Source: Pseudohongiella spirulinae (GTDB taxonomy: Bacteria > Pseudomonadota > Gammaproteobacteria > Pseudomonadales > Pseudohongiellaceae). From it: a DNA stretch of 64,000 nt. Where the stretch lies: contig NZ_CP013189.1 of NCBI RefSeq assembly GCF_001444425.1, forward strand, positions 2,666,001-2,730,000, in the 5' to 3' direction. Positions 29,590 through 44,530 of the stretch are shown in pieces. Under the pieces are notes generated by a model that was not told the origin of the DNA, ran no database searches, and worked only from the letters and a program-made list of their open reading frames with translations. The translations under genes and the position numbers were made by a program. Each line of letters starts with the position of its first letter. The stretch's first letter is position 1.

Positions 29590-30210
29590 ATGATCATCCC
29601 AAGAACTCTTGCCACTTTTGTCCTTCTGGCAGCTTCCATAAGTCTGGCCTGCGCCGATGAAATTCAGCACTATGAATACTCGGCCAGGGATCTGAAGGAG
29701 TTGAGCATTGAATCAAGTGTCGGCGAGATCATTATCGAACCCAGTGACAACGACACGATCACTGTTGAACTCACAATCAAGCCGAATACACGAATGGGTT
29801 GGTTCCGACGCGACCCCGATCTATCAGCTATGCAAATAGTCGACAGAGTGCGCGGGGATGAATTAAGGCTGAGATTTGACGAGAAGGATGTCAGCGCTCA
29901 TTGGCTCATAAAAATGCCGGATCTTGACTATACCAGCATCGATCTTGGTGTCGGGGTTATAGAAATTACTGATATCAGGAGCGAGTTCAATATCGACGTG
30001 GGCGTTGGCAGCGTTGACATTGAAACAGACAACGCCAATACGGGTCATGTTGAATTGGCCGCAGGAGTCGGAGACACCTATATCAGTGCCAAAAACAAGA
30101 CCGACAGCCGTCGCGCTCTGGTCAGCAGCGAGAGTTCCGCACAAGGCGATGGCAGTGACGACATTCGTGTTGATGTTGGTGTGGGCGATGTAAACGTTGT
30201 CCTTCGCTGA
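29590..30210 (+). CDS. Secreted beta-repeat protein (DUF4097-like)
   Basis: 206 residues with a signal peptide (LATFVLLAASISLACA). The mature chain repeats a short unit: SSVGEIIIE, LGVGVIEIT, VGVGSVDIE, AGVGDTYIS and VGVGDVNVV, spaced 20-30 residues, typical of beta-solenoid 'adhesin' domains of the DUF4097 type. GGAG lies 7 bases before the ATG. The role is unknown; location is periplasm or surface. A bidirectional terminator shared with the rRNA operon follows. Confidence 0.7.
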   Translation: MIIPRTLATFVLLAASISLACADEIQHYEYSARDLKELSIESSVGEIIIEPSDNDTITVELTIKPNTRMGWFRRDPDLSAMQIVDRVRGDELRLRFDEKDVSAHWLIKMPDLDYTSIDLGVGVIEITDIRSEFNIDVGVGSVDIETDNANTGHVELAAGVGDTYISAKNKTDSRRALVSSESSAQGDGSDDIRVDVGVGDVNVVLR

Positions 30211-30240
30211 CTTCCCCGCCCAGAATCCCGGGCATAAAAA

Positions 30241-30270
30241 AAAGGGCTACCCCATACGGGATAGCCCTTT
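30241..30270. terminator. Bidirectional terminator shared with the rRNA operon
   Basis: AAAGGGCTA pairs with TAGCCCTTT, with an A run on the left and TTTTT on the right. It lies just beyond the 5S 3' end (minus) and after the secreted protein gene (plus), so it fits both. Confidence 0.9.
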
Positions 30271-30280
30271 TTGATTTTAA

Positions 30281-30399
30281 TGCCTGACGATGTCCTACTC
30301 TCACATGGGGAGGCCCCACACTACCATCGGCGCTGAGCAGTTTCACTTCTGAGTTCGAGATGGGATCAGGTGGTTCACACTCGCTATGGTCGTCAGGCA
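30281..30399 (-). rRNA. rrf: 5S ribosomal RNA
   Basis: About 119 bases. The ends TGCCTGACGACC and GGTCGTCAGGCA-type arms pair, and the conserved GAACTCAGAAGTGAAAC segment is present. Last gene of the operon. Confidence 0.95.
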
Positions 30400-30581
30400 A
30401 ACCGTGGATGGCTGTGTCCATTTGAACACACCACCGCTTACCCTTTGACAATCGACTGAATGAAGATCGTATGCTGTCTTTGTCTTTCTAAAATCTATAC
30501 AAACCACGTTATCCATACGCTGATTCGAACATGCAAGTTCGTCTCATATAATTGTCGCTTTAAAAAAACCTGCGATTATAT

Positions 30582-33473
<2,892 letters not shown>

Positions 33474-33688
33474 ATATAACCTCAGACTCTTTTAAAAGCC
33501 CAACATTACACAACCAAACTCGCCTTCGATCATCGTACAGATTTTGCGCTTGTATAAATTTATTCAGCATACACATCTCATCAGTTATCTCTTGCACTTA
33601 AATGCCCATCACAGATCGTCTCCGTGACAAACAGCACAAAAAACACTAACAAGCTGTGTCTTCATTCATCGATTGTTAAAGAACGTAT

Positions 33689-33764
33689 TGGTGGAGCTGA
33701 GCGGGATCGAACCGCTGACCTCCTGCGTGCAAGGCAGGCGCTCTCCCAGCTGAGCTACAGCCCC
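33689..33764 (-). tRNA. tRNA-Ala (TGC)
   Basis: A 76-base cloverleaf starting GGGGCTGTAGCTCAGCTGG with anticodon TGC and encoded CCA. It is the only tRNA in the 16S-23S spacer; the usual partner tRNA-Ile is absent. Confidence 0.97.
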
Positions 33765-33835
33765 AATATGTCTTTAAAACACAGGATTAAGTAATAGAGG
33801 TGGACACTTGTCCGAGATGCTTTGCGCTTTCTGTT

Positions 33836-35372
<1,537 letters not shown>

Positions 35373-35794
35373 AAGTTTTGTGCCAGTTACATTATCCGTA
35401 CTACCTAACCGAATAACTCCCCAGCCAAATCACGCTCAAAGTCACAACTACTGTCTATAAGACTTAAATAATTTACTCAGTAAATTAACGCAGTTGCTTA
35501 CCTTTGATATCTTTGCGAAATGTCGCAAAAACACCCCGGCAAGCACCCACCTCTATTACTTAATCTCTGTCTTTTAAAGAACCTTTCCTCATCAGCCTTC
35601 GTGGCTAAGAGGCCGCGTATTATACGCGTTTGAATCATTCTGGCAAGAGCTTTTTCAAACAATTTGTCGATCAGTTCTCTTGCTGCCCCAACCTGAAAGT
35701 GACCCTTCAGCTGTCAGGGGCGCGCATTATGCCATAGACATTTTTTGCTGCAAGCTTTTTATGACAACTTCGTCATTTTTATCTGGCCCGTCGA
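35373..35794 (-). promoter_or_regulatory. rRNA operon leader and P1 promoter
   Basis: The promoter is TTGCCA (35641-35646), a 16-base spacer, TATAAT (35619-35624) and a GC-rich discriminator ACGCGGCC, on the minus strand. A stem CCTC-TTAGCC/GGCT-GA-TGAGG follows the start site. A boxA-like GTTCTTTAA (35574-35582) suits antitermination, and a second TTCTTTAACAA lies in the spacer near 33675-33684. The AT-rich upstream part may be an UP element. Only one promoter was evident. Confidence 0.8.
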
Positions 35795-37084
35795 TCACGC
35801 TTCATTAAAGCGCAGCAAATGGAAAAGCTTTTTGCCGCGCTTAAGAATCATGTAGCGACCAAACAAGGCCTGCTGAGACGTGAGCCGGGCGTCAAGATCA
35901 GTAAGCTTGTTCCCGTTGACAGCAACCGCGTTAGCAGACACAAATTCGCGAGCCGCCCTGTTAGAGCTCGCCAAGCCTGTGCTTACCAGCGCATCAACTA
36001 ATGTCACTGCCTGCTCGCTAACATCGGTGGCAGGCAAACCATCAAGGCGCAACTGTTCAAAATCAGCCTGGGTCAGGTCCGACAGATCGCCAGAAAATAA
36101 TGCAGCACTGATTCTCTCTGCTGCCTGCAATCCTTCAGCACCATGCACCAGCCCGGTCACCTCGCGTGCCAATATTCCCTGCGCCTGCGGCCGACCCGTG
36201 GCCTTTGCATCAGCGCGCTCTATTTCCTCGATCTCCACCGGAGACAGGAATGTGAAATAACGCAAAAATTTGTACACATCCGCATCAGCCGCATTCATCC
36301 AGAACTGGTAAAAAGCATAAGGGGATGTTTTATCTGGATTCAGCCAGACAGTTCCGGTCTCAGTTTTGCCAAATTTTTGCCCGTCCGCCTTGGTCACCAA
36401 AGGCACAGTCAGGCCGTAGACATGGCCTTGATACAAACGACGGGTCAGATCGATGCCACCGGTAATATTGCCCCACTGATCACTGCCGCCAACCTGCAAA
36501 GTGCAGCCATGCCGGTGATAGAGCTCAGCAAAATCGTATGACTGCAGAATCATATAACTGAATTCGGTGAAAGATATGCCTGAACCTTCCCGCTCAATGC
36601 GCTGTTTGACAGACTCCTTCTGAATCATGGCATTTACGGAGAAATGCTTGCCAATACCTCGCAAAAAATCCAGCACGCTGAGCTCTTTGGTCCAGTCCAG
36701 GTTGTTAACCACAACAGCCGATGAAGGTCCGCAGTCAAAATCCAGAAACTGAGATAGCTGGCCCTTGAGGCTGTCCACCCAGCCGGCAATTACCTCCACT
36801 GAGTTAAGTTGACGCTCGGCCGCCTTGAAACTGGGATCACCAATCATACCGGTTGCGCCTCCCACTAAAGCCACTGGTTTGTGTCCGGCCAGCTGGAACC
36901 TGCGCAGCACCAGCAATGGAACCAGATGACCGATATGCAGACTATCCGCAGTCGGATCAAAACCGCTGTACAAAGTCCGGCTGCCTTCGGCCAGGTGCGA
37001 GGCCAGCTCGTCCCCCGAGGTAGTCTGGGCAATCAGCCCGCGCGCTTCCAGATCAGCGACAATATTCACGTTATTAAGTGACAT
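35795..37084 (-). CDS. tyrS: Tyrosyl-tRNA synthetase
   Basis: TyrRS, 429 residues, class I. It has HIGH (50-53), the KFGKT form of KMSKS (237-241) and the [10 protein letters not shown] tyrosine-site segment. A C-terminal S4-like RNA-binding domain ([24 protein letters not shown]) is complete. It charges tRNA-Tyr in the cytoplasm. It is divergent from the mepM-like gene and directly upstream of the rRNA operon on the same strand. Confidence 0.96.
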   Translation of the reverse strand: MSLNNVNIVADLEARGLIAQTTSGDELASHLAEGSRTLYSGFDPTADSLHIGHLVPLLVLRRFQLAGHKPVALVGGATGMIGDPSFKAAERQLNSVEVIAGWVDSLKGQLSQFLDFDCGPSSAVVVNNLDWTKELSVLDFLRGIGKHFSVNAMIQKESVKQRIEREGSGISFTEFSYMILQSYDFAELYHRHGCTLQVGGSDQWGNITGGIDLTRRLYQGHVYGLTVPLVTKADGQKFGKTETGTVWLNPDKTSPYAFYQFWMNAADADVYKFLRYFTFLSPVEIEEIERADAKATGRPQAQGILAREVTGLVHGAEGLQAAERISAALFSGDLSDLTQADFEQLRLDGLPATDVSEQAVTLVDALVSTGLASSNRAAREFVSANAVAVNGNKLTDLDARLTSQQALFGRYMILKRGKKLFHLLRFNEA

Positions 37085-37232
37085 AGAGGCAATTCCATAA
37101 TGACGGTATTAAGCTAAGTCGGCAATTCTACACCAAGAGCCGGAATAAGACTTGACCTCGTCCACAAAACTCTTAAGAATTGGGGTTTGATTTTATTAGC
37201 CAAAAGTTCGTTTTCGAGACAATAACAACCCC

Positions 37233-38627
37233 ATGGAACAGATTGTTCAGGCACAACGCGCCATTCGTAAACATTTTCCACGCAATCACTTATTCCTTGC
37301 CGGTGGCCTGGCCCTGATCCTCATCGCTGTCACGGTATTGCTGCCCGATGAGTCAGCGCATGGTGATCGACTCTATCAGCAATCCGTTTCAGAAGAATTG
37401 AGCGCAGCAACTGCACAACCTGTCCCCACCCCGGCGGTTCCGGATGGCACACGGGAATCTCTACCAGTCGGACCCCAATTACCGGAAAACTACGGCTGGA
37501 CCGAGTTGACGGTCGCGCCAGGCGACACACTTTCATCGATCTTCACTAAAGTAGGCCTGTCAGCCCAGGAGCTACACCGAGTCGTCAGCAGCAGCGACAG
37601 CTCCAGTGTGCTGAACAGACTCCACCCTGGCTACCAGCTTGGCTTTTTTATGCCCGAAGAAGGCCAGCTGAATAAGCTTCAGGTCCTTACATCACCGCTG
37701 GAAGGTTTTGTGTTCACGCGTCACGACACCCGCTTTGAAGTTGAACCAATTCAGCGCACACCAGAGATTTTAGAAGTCATCAAGCAGGGTGAGATTGCCG
37801 ACAGTCTGTTTATGGCGGCGCAGCGTGCTGATATTCCTGCCAACATCATCATGGATATGGCAGACATTTTTGGTGGCGTGATTGATTTTCTGCTCGACCC
37901 GCGCCAGGGAGACCAGTTCAGCATTATCTATCAGGAAAAGTACCTGGATGGTGAATACATTGGTCCCGGCGAAATTATAGGTGCCCAGTTTATCAATCGT
38001 GGCCGGGAGCACGTTGCCGTGCATTATGAAAATGCAGAGGGCGAATCGGGTTTTTTCAGCCCGGACGGGGAAAGTATGCAGAAAGCGTTTCTGCGTAACC
38101 CGCTGGATGTTTTTCGCATCAGCTCCAACTTCAACCCAAATCGTCGTCACCCCATTCTCAACACAATCCGCGCCCATAAAGGCACTGACTACGCGGCACC
38201 AACCGGCACTCCGGTTCGCGCCACGGCCGACGGCACAGTCACCTGGGCGGCTCGCAACGGCTCTTTTGGTAACCTGGTAGTCATCCAGCATCGCGGCTCT
38301 TATGAAACCAAATACGCCCACCTGAATAGCTATGCCAAAGGCATCCGCAAAGGCAGCAAAGTGACTCAAGGCCAGGTGATCGGTTATGTAGGCGCCACTG
38401 GCAGCGCTACCGGCCCACACCTGCATTATGAGTTTCTGGTGGCTGGTGTTCATAAAGACCCTCGAACAATCGTGGATCAATTGCCACAGGCAGTCACTCT
38501 GGCTGAGGCCGAGATGCCGCGTTTTCGGGCACACACCGACGCCATTCTGGAGCGCTTCCGTCAATCCCGGCCAGACGGCCGCCTGCTCAGCATGGCAATG
38601 GGTCCTGTGCCGCCGGCGGTAAATTAA
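37233..38627 (+). CDS. mepM: M23 peptidoglycan endopeptidase (MepM-like)
   Basis: 464 residues with one N-terminal membrane helix (about 20-37). A LysM/OapA-like domain follows (about 88-175; WTELTVAPGDTLSSIF), then a linker domain and the M23 metallopeptidase core with H315, D319 (HKGTDYA) and H396-x-H398 (PHLHYEF). This is the full zinc ligand set of an active LytM enzyme, which cuts D,D-crosslinks to allow wall growth. It precedes anmK by 1 base, so the two cell-wall genes are likely cotranscribed. Confidence 0.9.
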   Translation: MEQIVQAQRAIRKHFPRNHLFLAGGLALILIAVTVLLPDESAHGDRLYQQSVSEELSAATAQPVPTPAVPDGTRESLPVGPQLPENYGWTELTVAPGDTLSSIFTKVGLSAQELHRVVSSSDSSSVLNRLHPGYQLGFFMPEEGQLNKLQVLTSPLEGFVFTRHDTRFEVEPIQRTPEILEVIKQGEIADSLFMAAQRADIPANIIMDMADIFGGVIDFLLDPRQGDQFSIIYQEKYLDGEYIGPGEIIGAQFINRGREHVAVHYENAEGESGFFSPDGESMQKAFLRNPLDVFRISSNFNPNRRHPILNTIRAHKGTDYAAPTGTPVRATADGTVTWAARNGSFGNLVVIQHRGSYETKYAHLNSYAKGIRKGSKVTQGQVIGYVGATGSATGPHLHYEFLVAGVHKDPRTIVDQLPQAVTLAEAEMPRFRAHTDAILERFRQSRPDGRLLSMAMGPVPPAVN

Positions 38628-38628
38628 A

Positions 38629-39783
38629 GTGAATCACCCGGCGTCTGCCTATTATATCGGGCTGATATCGGGCACCAGCGTTGACTCAATAGACTGCGCC
38701 CTGATTGAGACCAGCGGCAGGGAGACACGCCTGCTGGCCACTCAAAGTGGCAAAATCTCCGACTCACTCCGATCACGTATTTTGACTCTTTGCTCGGGCG
38801 AGCCGGTGCCACTGTCTCTGCTGGGCGAGACGGACATTGATGTTGCACGACAGTTTGCCGCCACGGCACTTGAACTTTTGAACGCACAACAATTAAGACC
38901 AGAGCAGATCAGCGCTATTGGCAGTCACGGCCAGACTGTCTACCACCACCCGGAGAGCGCCAGCCCGTTCAGCATGCAGATTGGCGACCCCAGCACCATT
39001 GCAGAAATCACCGGCATTACCACCATAGCCGACTTCAGACAGCGCGATATGGCAGCCGGCGGACAAGGTGCACCACTGGCACCACTTTTTCATCAACACT
39101 TTTTCTATCAACCTGACGAGCCGGCAATGGTGCTGAACATTGGTGGCATAGCAAACCTGACGATGCTGGCCCGAGATATCGATGAAACACCCAGCGGATT
39201 TGATACCGGACCCGGCAATGTGCTGATGGACAGCTGGATAAACGCGCAGACCGGCGCCGCTTTTGACAATGGCGGGCAATGGGCTGAGGGCGGCCAGGTC
39301 GATGAATCACTACTGGCTCAGATGCTGGATGATGCCTATTTTAAGCGGCCACCACCTAAAAGCACCGGGCGCGAATACTTCAACGGAACCTGGCTGGCCC
39401 GACAGATTCAGACCGCTCAGGCCCGCACGGGCGAAGCGAACAGCTCACCCCGCGACATTCAGCGCACATTGCTTGAGCTGACCGCTGTCACAGTCGCAAG
39501 AGCTGTCGAACGACATGGCAAAGGATATACACGACTGGCTGTATGTGGCGGCGGAGCACATAACCGGGCGCTGATTTCGCGCCTGCAGCAGCTACTTGTT
39601 GACAGGCACGTATGCTCCAGCGAGGCGCTTGGCATGGCGCCAGACTGGGTGGAAGCAGCAACCTTTGCGTGGCTGGCTGCGAACACCCTTGCACAAAAGG
39701 CCATTGACAGTGGCTCACTTACGGGCGCCAGACACCCGGTTATTCTGGGTGGAATCTACCCTGGTCGCTCAGATAGAAAATGA
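38629..39783 (+). CDS. anmK: Anhydro-N-acetylmuramic acid kinase
   Basis: AnmK, 384 residues, converts anhydroMurNAc to MurNAc-6-P in peptidoglycan recycling. The N-terminal [19 protein letters not shown] motif and [12 protein letters not shown] and [10 protein letters not shown] segments fit the family. It starts with GTG one base after the mepM stop and has no clear ribosome site, so translation is probably coupled. The 3' end overlaps the convergent erpA by 15 bases. Confidence 0.95.
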   Translation: MNHPASAYYIGLISGTSVDSIDCALIETSGRETRLLATQSGKISDSLRSRILTLCSGEPVPLSLLGETDIDVARQFAATALELLNAQQLRPEQISAIGSHGQTVYHHPESASPFSMQIGDPSTIAEITGITTIADFRQRDMAAGGQGAPLAPLFHQHFFYQPDEPAMVLNIGGIANLTMLARDIDETPSGFDTGPGNVLMDSWINAQTGAAFDNGGQWAEGGQVDESLLAQMLDDAYFKRPPPKSTGREYFNGTWLARQIQTAQARTGEANSSPRDIQRTLLELTAVTVARAVERHGKGYTRLAVCGGGAHNRALISRLQQLLVDRHVCSSEALGMAPDWVEAATFAWLAANTLAQKAIDSGSLTGARHPVILGGIYPGRSDRK

Positions 39784-40122
39784 TGATCCGCAACCACAAG
39801 TCGTGGTCGCCATCGGGTTATTAACAACGAATCTGGATCCCTCCAGATTTTCGACGTAATCCACCCTGGACCCGACCAGGTATTGATAGCTGAGCGGATC
39901 AACGATAAGTGTTGCTCCCTTATGCTTGACGATCGTGTCATCGTCAGCAACTTCCTCGTCGAAACTGAAGCCGTATTGAAATCCAGAGCAGCCGCCACCG
40001 GTCACAAAAACCCGCAACTTGAGCGAAGGTTTACCTTCCTCGTCGATCAGGCTTTTCACCTTGTCAGCGGCATTATCTGTCAGCGCGATGATGACGGGTT
40101 CATGAGTCTGTACGGTTGACAT
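39769..40122 (-). CDS. erpA: Iron-sulfur cluster insertion protein ErpA
   Basis: 117 residues of the A-type carrier family. The three cluster cysteines lie in GGGCSGFQY and CGCGSSF at the C-terminus. It hands Fe-S clusters to apoproteins, including IspG/IspH in E. coli. It is transcribed toward anmK and overlaps its 3' end by 15 bases. Confidence 0.94.
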   Translation of the reverse strand: MSTVQTHEPVIIALTDNAADKVKSLIDEEGKPSLKLRVFVTGGGCSGFQYGFSFDEEVADDDTIVKHKGATLIVDPLSYQYLVGSRVDYVENLEGSRFVVNNPMATTTCGCGSSFSI

Positions 40123-40199
40123 AAAACAGCGGGTCCACAGAAGTTGGGATTAAAGCTAAGCGTGAAATTATGGCCATATCCGAGTATTTTAGTCAACTA

Positions 40200-40625
40200 T
40201 TAGTCCGTGTCAGAGTAGGTCTCGCCACGCAACAAAGCCCTGGGCTCCGGCCTGGCTTTGGTATCACAGACCAGACTGCCATTAACACGGGCACCCATCA
40301 CCATTTCAAGCAACTGGTAGTAGACTGTGCCACTGACCCTGGCGCGGGCGCCCAGCTCAAGCTGTTTGCTTGCTCTCACATCACCGTTAACACTGCCATT
40401 AACCACAGCAACCGGCACACTGATATTGCCATCTACCCTTCCCTGGTCAGCAATTCTCAATACGGCCTCGGAGTCATCATCAGCAACAATGTTTCCTGCC
40501 AACTGACCTTCAATAATCAACTCTCCGGTAAAGCGGATGTCGCCCTGGATCTCGGTACCAACAGAAATAAGCGTATGATGGAGACTACCCGATCGGGCCA
40601 GGTTTTTATTTTTTGCGCCAAACAT
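40200..40625 (-). CDS. Bactofilin family protein
   Basis: 141 residues. A beta-helix core (about 20-115; SVGTEIQGDIRFTGELIIEGQLAGNI) has the repeating hydrophobic-Gly pattern of bactofilins, the polymer-forming cytoskeletal family. The ends are polar and disordered-looking. It lies 3 bases after the 41351 gene on the same strand, a pair conserved in pseudomonads. The likely role is envelope or shape scaffolding. Confidence 0.85.
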   Translation of the reverse strand: MFGAKNKNLARSGSLHHTLISVGTEIQGDIRFTGELIIEGQLAGNIVADDDSEAVLRIADQGRVDGNISVPVAVVNGSVNGDVRASKQLELGARARVSGTVYYQLLEMVMGARVNGSLVCDTKARPEPRALLRGETYSDTD

Positions 40626-40628
40626 GTG

Positions 40629-41351
40629 TTACTCCTGCTTCAGTACCCACTGCGATTCAAATTCTATGTCAGGCACACTGGCCGATCTGCCTGCGCCGCG
40701 AACCTTCACCTTGTCCGGCTCAAAATCCTCCGGAACAATCAGAAAACCACTGAGTCGGCGCAAATATTTCAGAGCAATGGCATGAGACTCCAGCACCTTG
40801 ATTGCGGCTGCCTGGTCCAGTTGCTGACCCAGCAAATCGACATCAAGCAAAATGTCGGCTGATTCACCATTGCTCCCGGTCATGCCCACGTCCAGCTCGT
40901 AGTAAAAATAACCCGGCACATCTGTGGCTCTCACCTCCCAGCGCAAGACCAGCAGTTCAGGCTGCGCTTGACCCGTTGTACCCAGGACCTGGCGGTACAG
41001 CGCGTTGTCACGCTCTGTGGTCGATAACTGCTGACGCAACTCGCTTAGCAATTGACGGGCATTCTGAGCAGCCTGCTGGTCAAGTAACCTGGTCCGCTCA
41101 ACAAATGTCAGCCGCTCCCTGACCTCTGACAGCTCATTTTCTGCCTGAACTGCCCGGCGCTGAAAATCTGCCTGAACTACCCTGGCGGCAGTCAATTCAT
41201 TTGCCGTCCGTTGATAACCGAGCCAGTAGGCACCGCCAATGGAGAACAGCAATAATGCAACTGCCATCAGTACCGCTAGCGCCTGCATACGGGGACGGTG
41301 TGGCACAACTTTCATTCGATAGTGCCGACGACCTTTGACATTACCGGCCAT
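40629..41351 (-). CDS. DUF6776-like inner-membrane coiled-coil protein
   Basis: 240 residues. One membrane helix (about 24-46) is followed by a heptad-rich stretch (about 55-118; QRRAVQAENELSEVRERL...LLSELRQQL) and a small beta-rich domain. Function unknown. The tight link to the bactofilin suggests a membrane anchor or partner. Family name is from recalled similarity. Confidence 0.7.
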   Translation of the reverse strand: MAGNVKGRRHYRMKVVPHRPRMQALAVLMAVALLLFSIGGAYWLGYQRTANELTAARVVQADFQRRAVQAENELSEVRERLTFVERTRLLDQQAAQNARQLLSELRQQLSTTERDNALYRQVLGTTGQAQPELLVLRWEVRATDVPGYFYYELDVGMTGSNGESADILLDVDLLGQQLDQAAAIKVLESHAIALKYLRRLSGFLIVPEDFEPDKVKVRGAGRSASVPDIEFESQWVLKQE

Positions 41352-41391
41352 CAGTTATCACCTTCTCCGAGCCGCTCCGCACTCATGGTTG

Positions 41392-42429
41392 TTATAACAA
41401 CAGAGACAAGGTCTGCAGGCCTTCATTCTCCGGCAGACCAAACATGATGTTCATATTCTGAACCGCCTGACCAGAGGCACCCTTGACCAGATTGTCGATA
41501 ACCGACAAGACAACAATGGTGTTGCTGGCTGGCAGGTAATGAACTGCCATCTGGCATCGGTTAGAACCTTTAACATTTCGTGTAGCCGGCTGGCTGCCCG
41601 GAGGCATCACATCAACAAATAGCTCGTCCGCATAACGCGCTTCGTACAAAGACTGCAATTGCTGCGCCGAAACATCGCCCAGGGGAGTCGCGTAGAGCGT
41701 TGCGTGAATACCACGAATCATCGGCGTCAGATGCGGAATAAATGTCAGATTAACAGCCTGCCCTGCCGCTTTCTCCAAGCCCTGGCTGATCTCCGGCAAA
41801 TGTCGATGACCGGCTACCCCATAGGCATTCAGCGACTCGGACGCCTCGCACAGCAGACTGCCTACAGCAGCCTTTCGCCCGGCACCGCTGACTCCGGACT
41901 TGGCGTCAGCGATCAGACGCGAAGTATCAACGAGCCCCGCTTCCAGCAAGGGCAAAAAGCCAAGCTGAACGGCAGTGGGGTAACATCCCGGAACCGCCAC
42001 CAATTGCGCCTGGCGGATGGCATCACGGTTAACCTCGGGCAGTCCATAGACAGCCAGCTCAATCAGCTCGGGACTTTCATGTTTTTCCTTATACCACTGC
42101 TCCCACAGCGCTCTGTCCTTGAGGCGAAAATCAGCGGACAGGTCTATGATCCGGGTACCTTTTGCCATCAGTGAGGCCGCACTTTTCATCGCCACGGTAT
42201 GAGGCGTAGCATAAAAGACCACATCACAGGCAGCCAGAGCCTCGTCATCCGGATTGCTGAAGGCAATATCGATATAACCCCGCAGGTTGGGGAAAACGTC
42301 AGCAACGGGTGTACCGTCCAACTCGCGGGAAGTCACTACCTGCAGGCACACATCATCTCGCAGCGCCAGCAGCCTGAGCAATTCCACGCCTGTATAACCC
42401 GTAGCTCCGACTATTCCCACCTTGATCAC
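41392..42429 (-). CDS. argC: N-acetyl-gamma-glutamyl-phosphate reductase
   Basis: ArgC, 345 residues, the NADPH-dependent third step of arginine synthesis. It starts with [24 protein letters not shown], with AGGAG 6 bases upstream. The nucleotide fold GxTGYTG is followed by the catalytic VPGCYPTA cysteine and the GVSGAGRKA loop. A reading 10 codons longer was rejected on homology. Divergent from hemJ. Confidence 0.95.
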   Translation of the reverse strand: MIKVGIVGATGYTGVELLRLLALRDDVCLQVVTSRELDGTPVADVFPNLRGYIDIAFSNPDDEALAACDVVFYATPHTVAMKSAASLMAKGTRIIDLSADFRLKDRALWEQWYKEKHESPELIELAVYGLPEVNRDAIRQAQLVAVPGCYPTAVQLGFLPLLEAGLVDTSRLIADAKSGVSGAGRKAAVGSLLCEASESLNAYGVAGHRHLPEISQGLEKAAGQAVNLTFIPHLTPMIRGIHATLYATPLGDVSAQQLQSLYEARYADELFVDVMPPGSQPATRNVKGSNRCQMAVHYLPASNTIVVLSVIDNLVKGASGQAVQNMNIMFGLPENEGLQTLSLLL

Positions 42430-42572
42430 AACAATCTCCTCAATCTGTTTGATATGCATTGCCCGCTCATTCTAGCACTAGATCACTGCTTTTGACGTCA
42501 CCCGTCTGTACTCGACAGCTCACCGGTTGCATAATGACTGCCTGTTAATACATCTCCACATGCGAGTCGATT

Positions 42573-42995
42573 ATGGCCTGGTTAGAAGCGTTCCATATAA
42601 TGTCGGTGATCACCTGGTTTGCAGGTATTTTCTATTTGCCCAGATTATTCGTTTACCACGCCATGAGTGATGACCAGGTGAGCAAAGACCGTTTTGTCAT
42701 TATGGAACGCAAGCTGTTCAAAGGCATCATGACACCATCGGCAATCGCCACTGTCTTGTTTGGCAGCTGGCTGATTGCTTCTGCGCCGGATTATTATCTG
42801 CGCCAGGGCTGGCTGCATGCCAAGCTGAGTCTTGTGGTCCTACTGATTATCTACCACATCAGTTGCTGGTGGTTCATGGTGCGTTTTCGTGAGGATCGCA
42901 ATACACACAGCCACAAATTTTTCCGTTTTTATAATGAAGCCCCTGTGCTGGTGATGATCGCAGTTGTCATTCTGGTTGTGGTTAAACCCTTTTAA
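42573..42995 (+). CDS. hemJ: HemJ-type protoporphyrinogen oxidase
   Basis: 140 residues with four membrane helices. It starts MAWLEAFHIMSVITWFAGIFYLPRLFVYH, with the early helix histidine and YLPR motif of HemJ (UPF0093). HemJ oxidises protoporphyrinogen IX, and this gene likely supplies that step. Two bases before thiD and close to hemL, both on the same strand. Confidence 0.9.
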   Translation: MAWLEAFHIMSVITWFAGIFYLPRLFVYHAMSDDQVSKDRFVIMERKLFKGIMTPSAIATVLFGSWLIASAPDYYLRQGWLHAKLSLVVLLIIYHISCWWFMVRFREDRNTHSHKFFRFYNEAPVLVMIAVVILVVVKPF

Positions 42996-42997
42996 TC

Positions 42998-43822
42998 GTG
43001 ACAGCAGCAACTACGCAGACAGCGTGTGTCCTGTGCCTGAGCGGACTGGATCCCAGCGGTGGCGCCGGCATTCAGGCCGACATCGAAGCCATTTCGGCCA
43101 TGGGAGCACATGCACTGCCGGTCGTTACCACACTCACCGTTCAGAATAGTGTCAACGTTATAGCCACTCAGCCAGTCGACGGGAATCTGATCAGACAGCA
43201 GGTCAGCACCCTGGTGGCTGACTTCCAAATCCAGGCGATCAAAATCGGCCTGATCGACAGCCCGGAGACTTTGAAAGTAGTTGCACAGATATTGGCAGAC
43301 ATGCCGGATATCCCGGTGATTGCCGACCCGGTACTGAAAGCCGGCGGTGGCTTCGACTTCGACACCGCCGATCTGCTAACGCTGTACCGAAAACTGATCA
43401 TTCCCGCCACATGGGTACTGACCCCGAATACGGATGAGCTACGACGCCTGGTACCGGACTCGGCAAGCCAGGAGTCCGCTGCCAATGAACTGCTATCTGC
43501 TGGCTGCGAGTTTGTGCTGGTCACGGGCACTCATGACAACACTGAGAGCGTCATCAATCGGCTTTACGCACAGGATGCCAGGATTCCGGCACAACAGTGG
43601 TCCTGGCCCCGGCTGACAGGCAGCTATCATGGCTCAGGCTGCACGCTGGCCAGCGCTCTGGCAGCCTGCATTGCCAAAGGTCTGAGTATTTCTGATTCAG
43701 CGCAACAGGCTCAGAATTTCACCTGGCACGCGCTGAATAATGGCTTCCGGCCAGGCTCCGGCCAGCACTTTCCGAATCGTCGACCAGCGTCTGGGACAGT
43801 CGACATGCCTCTGCTAGAATGA
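42998..43822 (+). CDS. thiD: Hydroxymethylpyrimidine/phosphomethylpyrimidine kinase
   Basis: 274 residues, ribokinase fold. LSGLDPSGGAGIQADI at the N-terminus, DPVLKAGGG and the GSGCTLASALAA C-terminal anion hole are diagnostic of ThiD. It makes HMP-PP for thiamine. It begins with GTG 2 bases after hemJ and overlaps thiE by 4 bases. No TPP riboswitch was seen ahead of it, as expected inside an operon. Confidence 0.93.
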   Translation: MTAATTQTACVLCLSGLDPSGGAGIQADIEAISAMGAHALPVVTTLTVQNSVNVIATQPVDGNLIRQQVSTLVADFQIQAIKIGLIDSPETLKVVAQILADMPDIPVIADPVLKAGGGFDFDTADLLTLYRKLIIPATWVLTPNTDELRRLVPDSASQESAANELLSAGCEFVLVTGTHDNTESVINRLYAQDARIPAQQWSWPRLTGSYHGSGCTLASALAACIAKGLSISDSAQQAQNFTWHALNNGFRPGSGQHFPNRRPASGTVDMPLLE

Positions 43823-44517
43823 CGCGTCACAGTGACAACCCGCAAACGACACAAACAAAAGAGCGACACCGAGAATTGAATCCGCATCACCCATTGCGCG
43901 GCGTCTACGCCATCACCAACGAGCACCTGCAACGGGGTGGTGATTTAATAAATGCCGTAGAGCAGGCTTTGGTCGGCGGTGCGGCTTTAATCCAGTATCG
44001 CAACAAGACCGCCAGTTTTGCAGACAAAGTCAACGAGGCTGCACAACTCAAATCCCTTTGCCAGACCTATGGTGCCCGATTGCTGATCAATGACGATATC
44101 GACCTGTGTCAGGCTGTGGATGCCGACGGTGTGCATCTGGGCCAATCCGACACCGGCCTGCTCGATGCCCGCGAGCGTCTGGGTGCCCGGGCGATCATTG
44201 GCATAAGCTGTCATAATAGCGATGAACTGGTGCAGCAAGCCGTACGTAACCATGCTGACTATATCGCGCTGGGGCGTTTCTTCCCGTCATTGACCAAACC
44301 CGGAGCGCCACCAGCCACGTTGATGGACCTGCAACGTATCCGGGCCATGACAACTTTGCCTATCGTTGCTATTGGTGGTGTCAGCGCAGAAAACGGTGCT
44401 TTATTGGTCGAGCACGGCGCTAATATGTTGGCCGCCATCAATTATATTTTTAGCGCGGATGACATCAGCAACCGCGTCCACGCCTTGAATAATCTGTTTA
44501 AGGCGCGTCAATTTTGA
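43819..44517 (+). CDS. thiE: Thiamine-phosphate synthase
   Basis: 232 residues. TIM-barrel ThiE joining HMP-PP and HET-P to thiamine phosphate. [23 protein letters not shown] and the [13 protein letters not shown] loop fit the family. The start overlaps the thiD stop (ATGA). The N-terminus before [10 protein letters not shown] is somewhat long, and a later start is possible. Confidence 0.93.
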   Translation: MTRHSDNPQTTQTKERHRELNPHHPLRGVYAITNEHLQRGGDLINAVEQALVGGAALIQYRNKTASFADKVNEAAQLKSLCQTYGARLLINDDIDLCQAVDADGVHLGQSDTGLLDARERLGARAIIGISCHNSDELVQQAVRNHADYIALGRFFPSLTKPGAPPATLMDLQRIRAMTTLPIVAIGGVSAENGALLVEHGANMLAAINYIFSADDISNRVHALNNLFKARQF

Positions 44518-44530
44518 AACAGAGGTACTT

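Noticed and set aside
42960-43000. TPP riboswitch ahead of thiD
   Set aside because: thiD begins two bases after hemJ and there is no room for or sign of the element.
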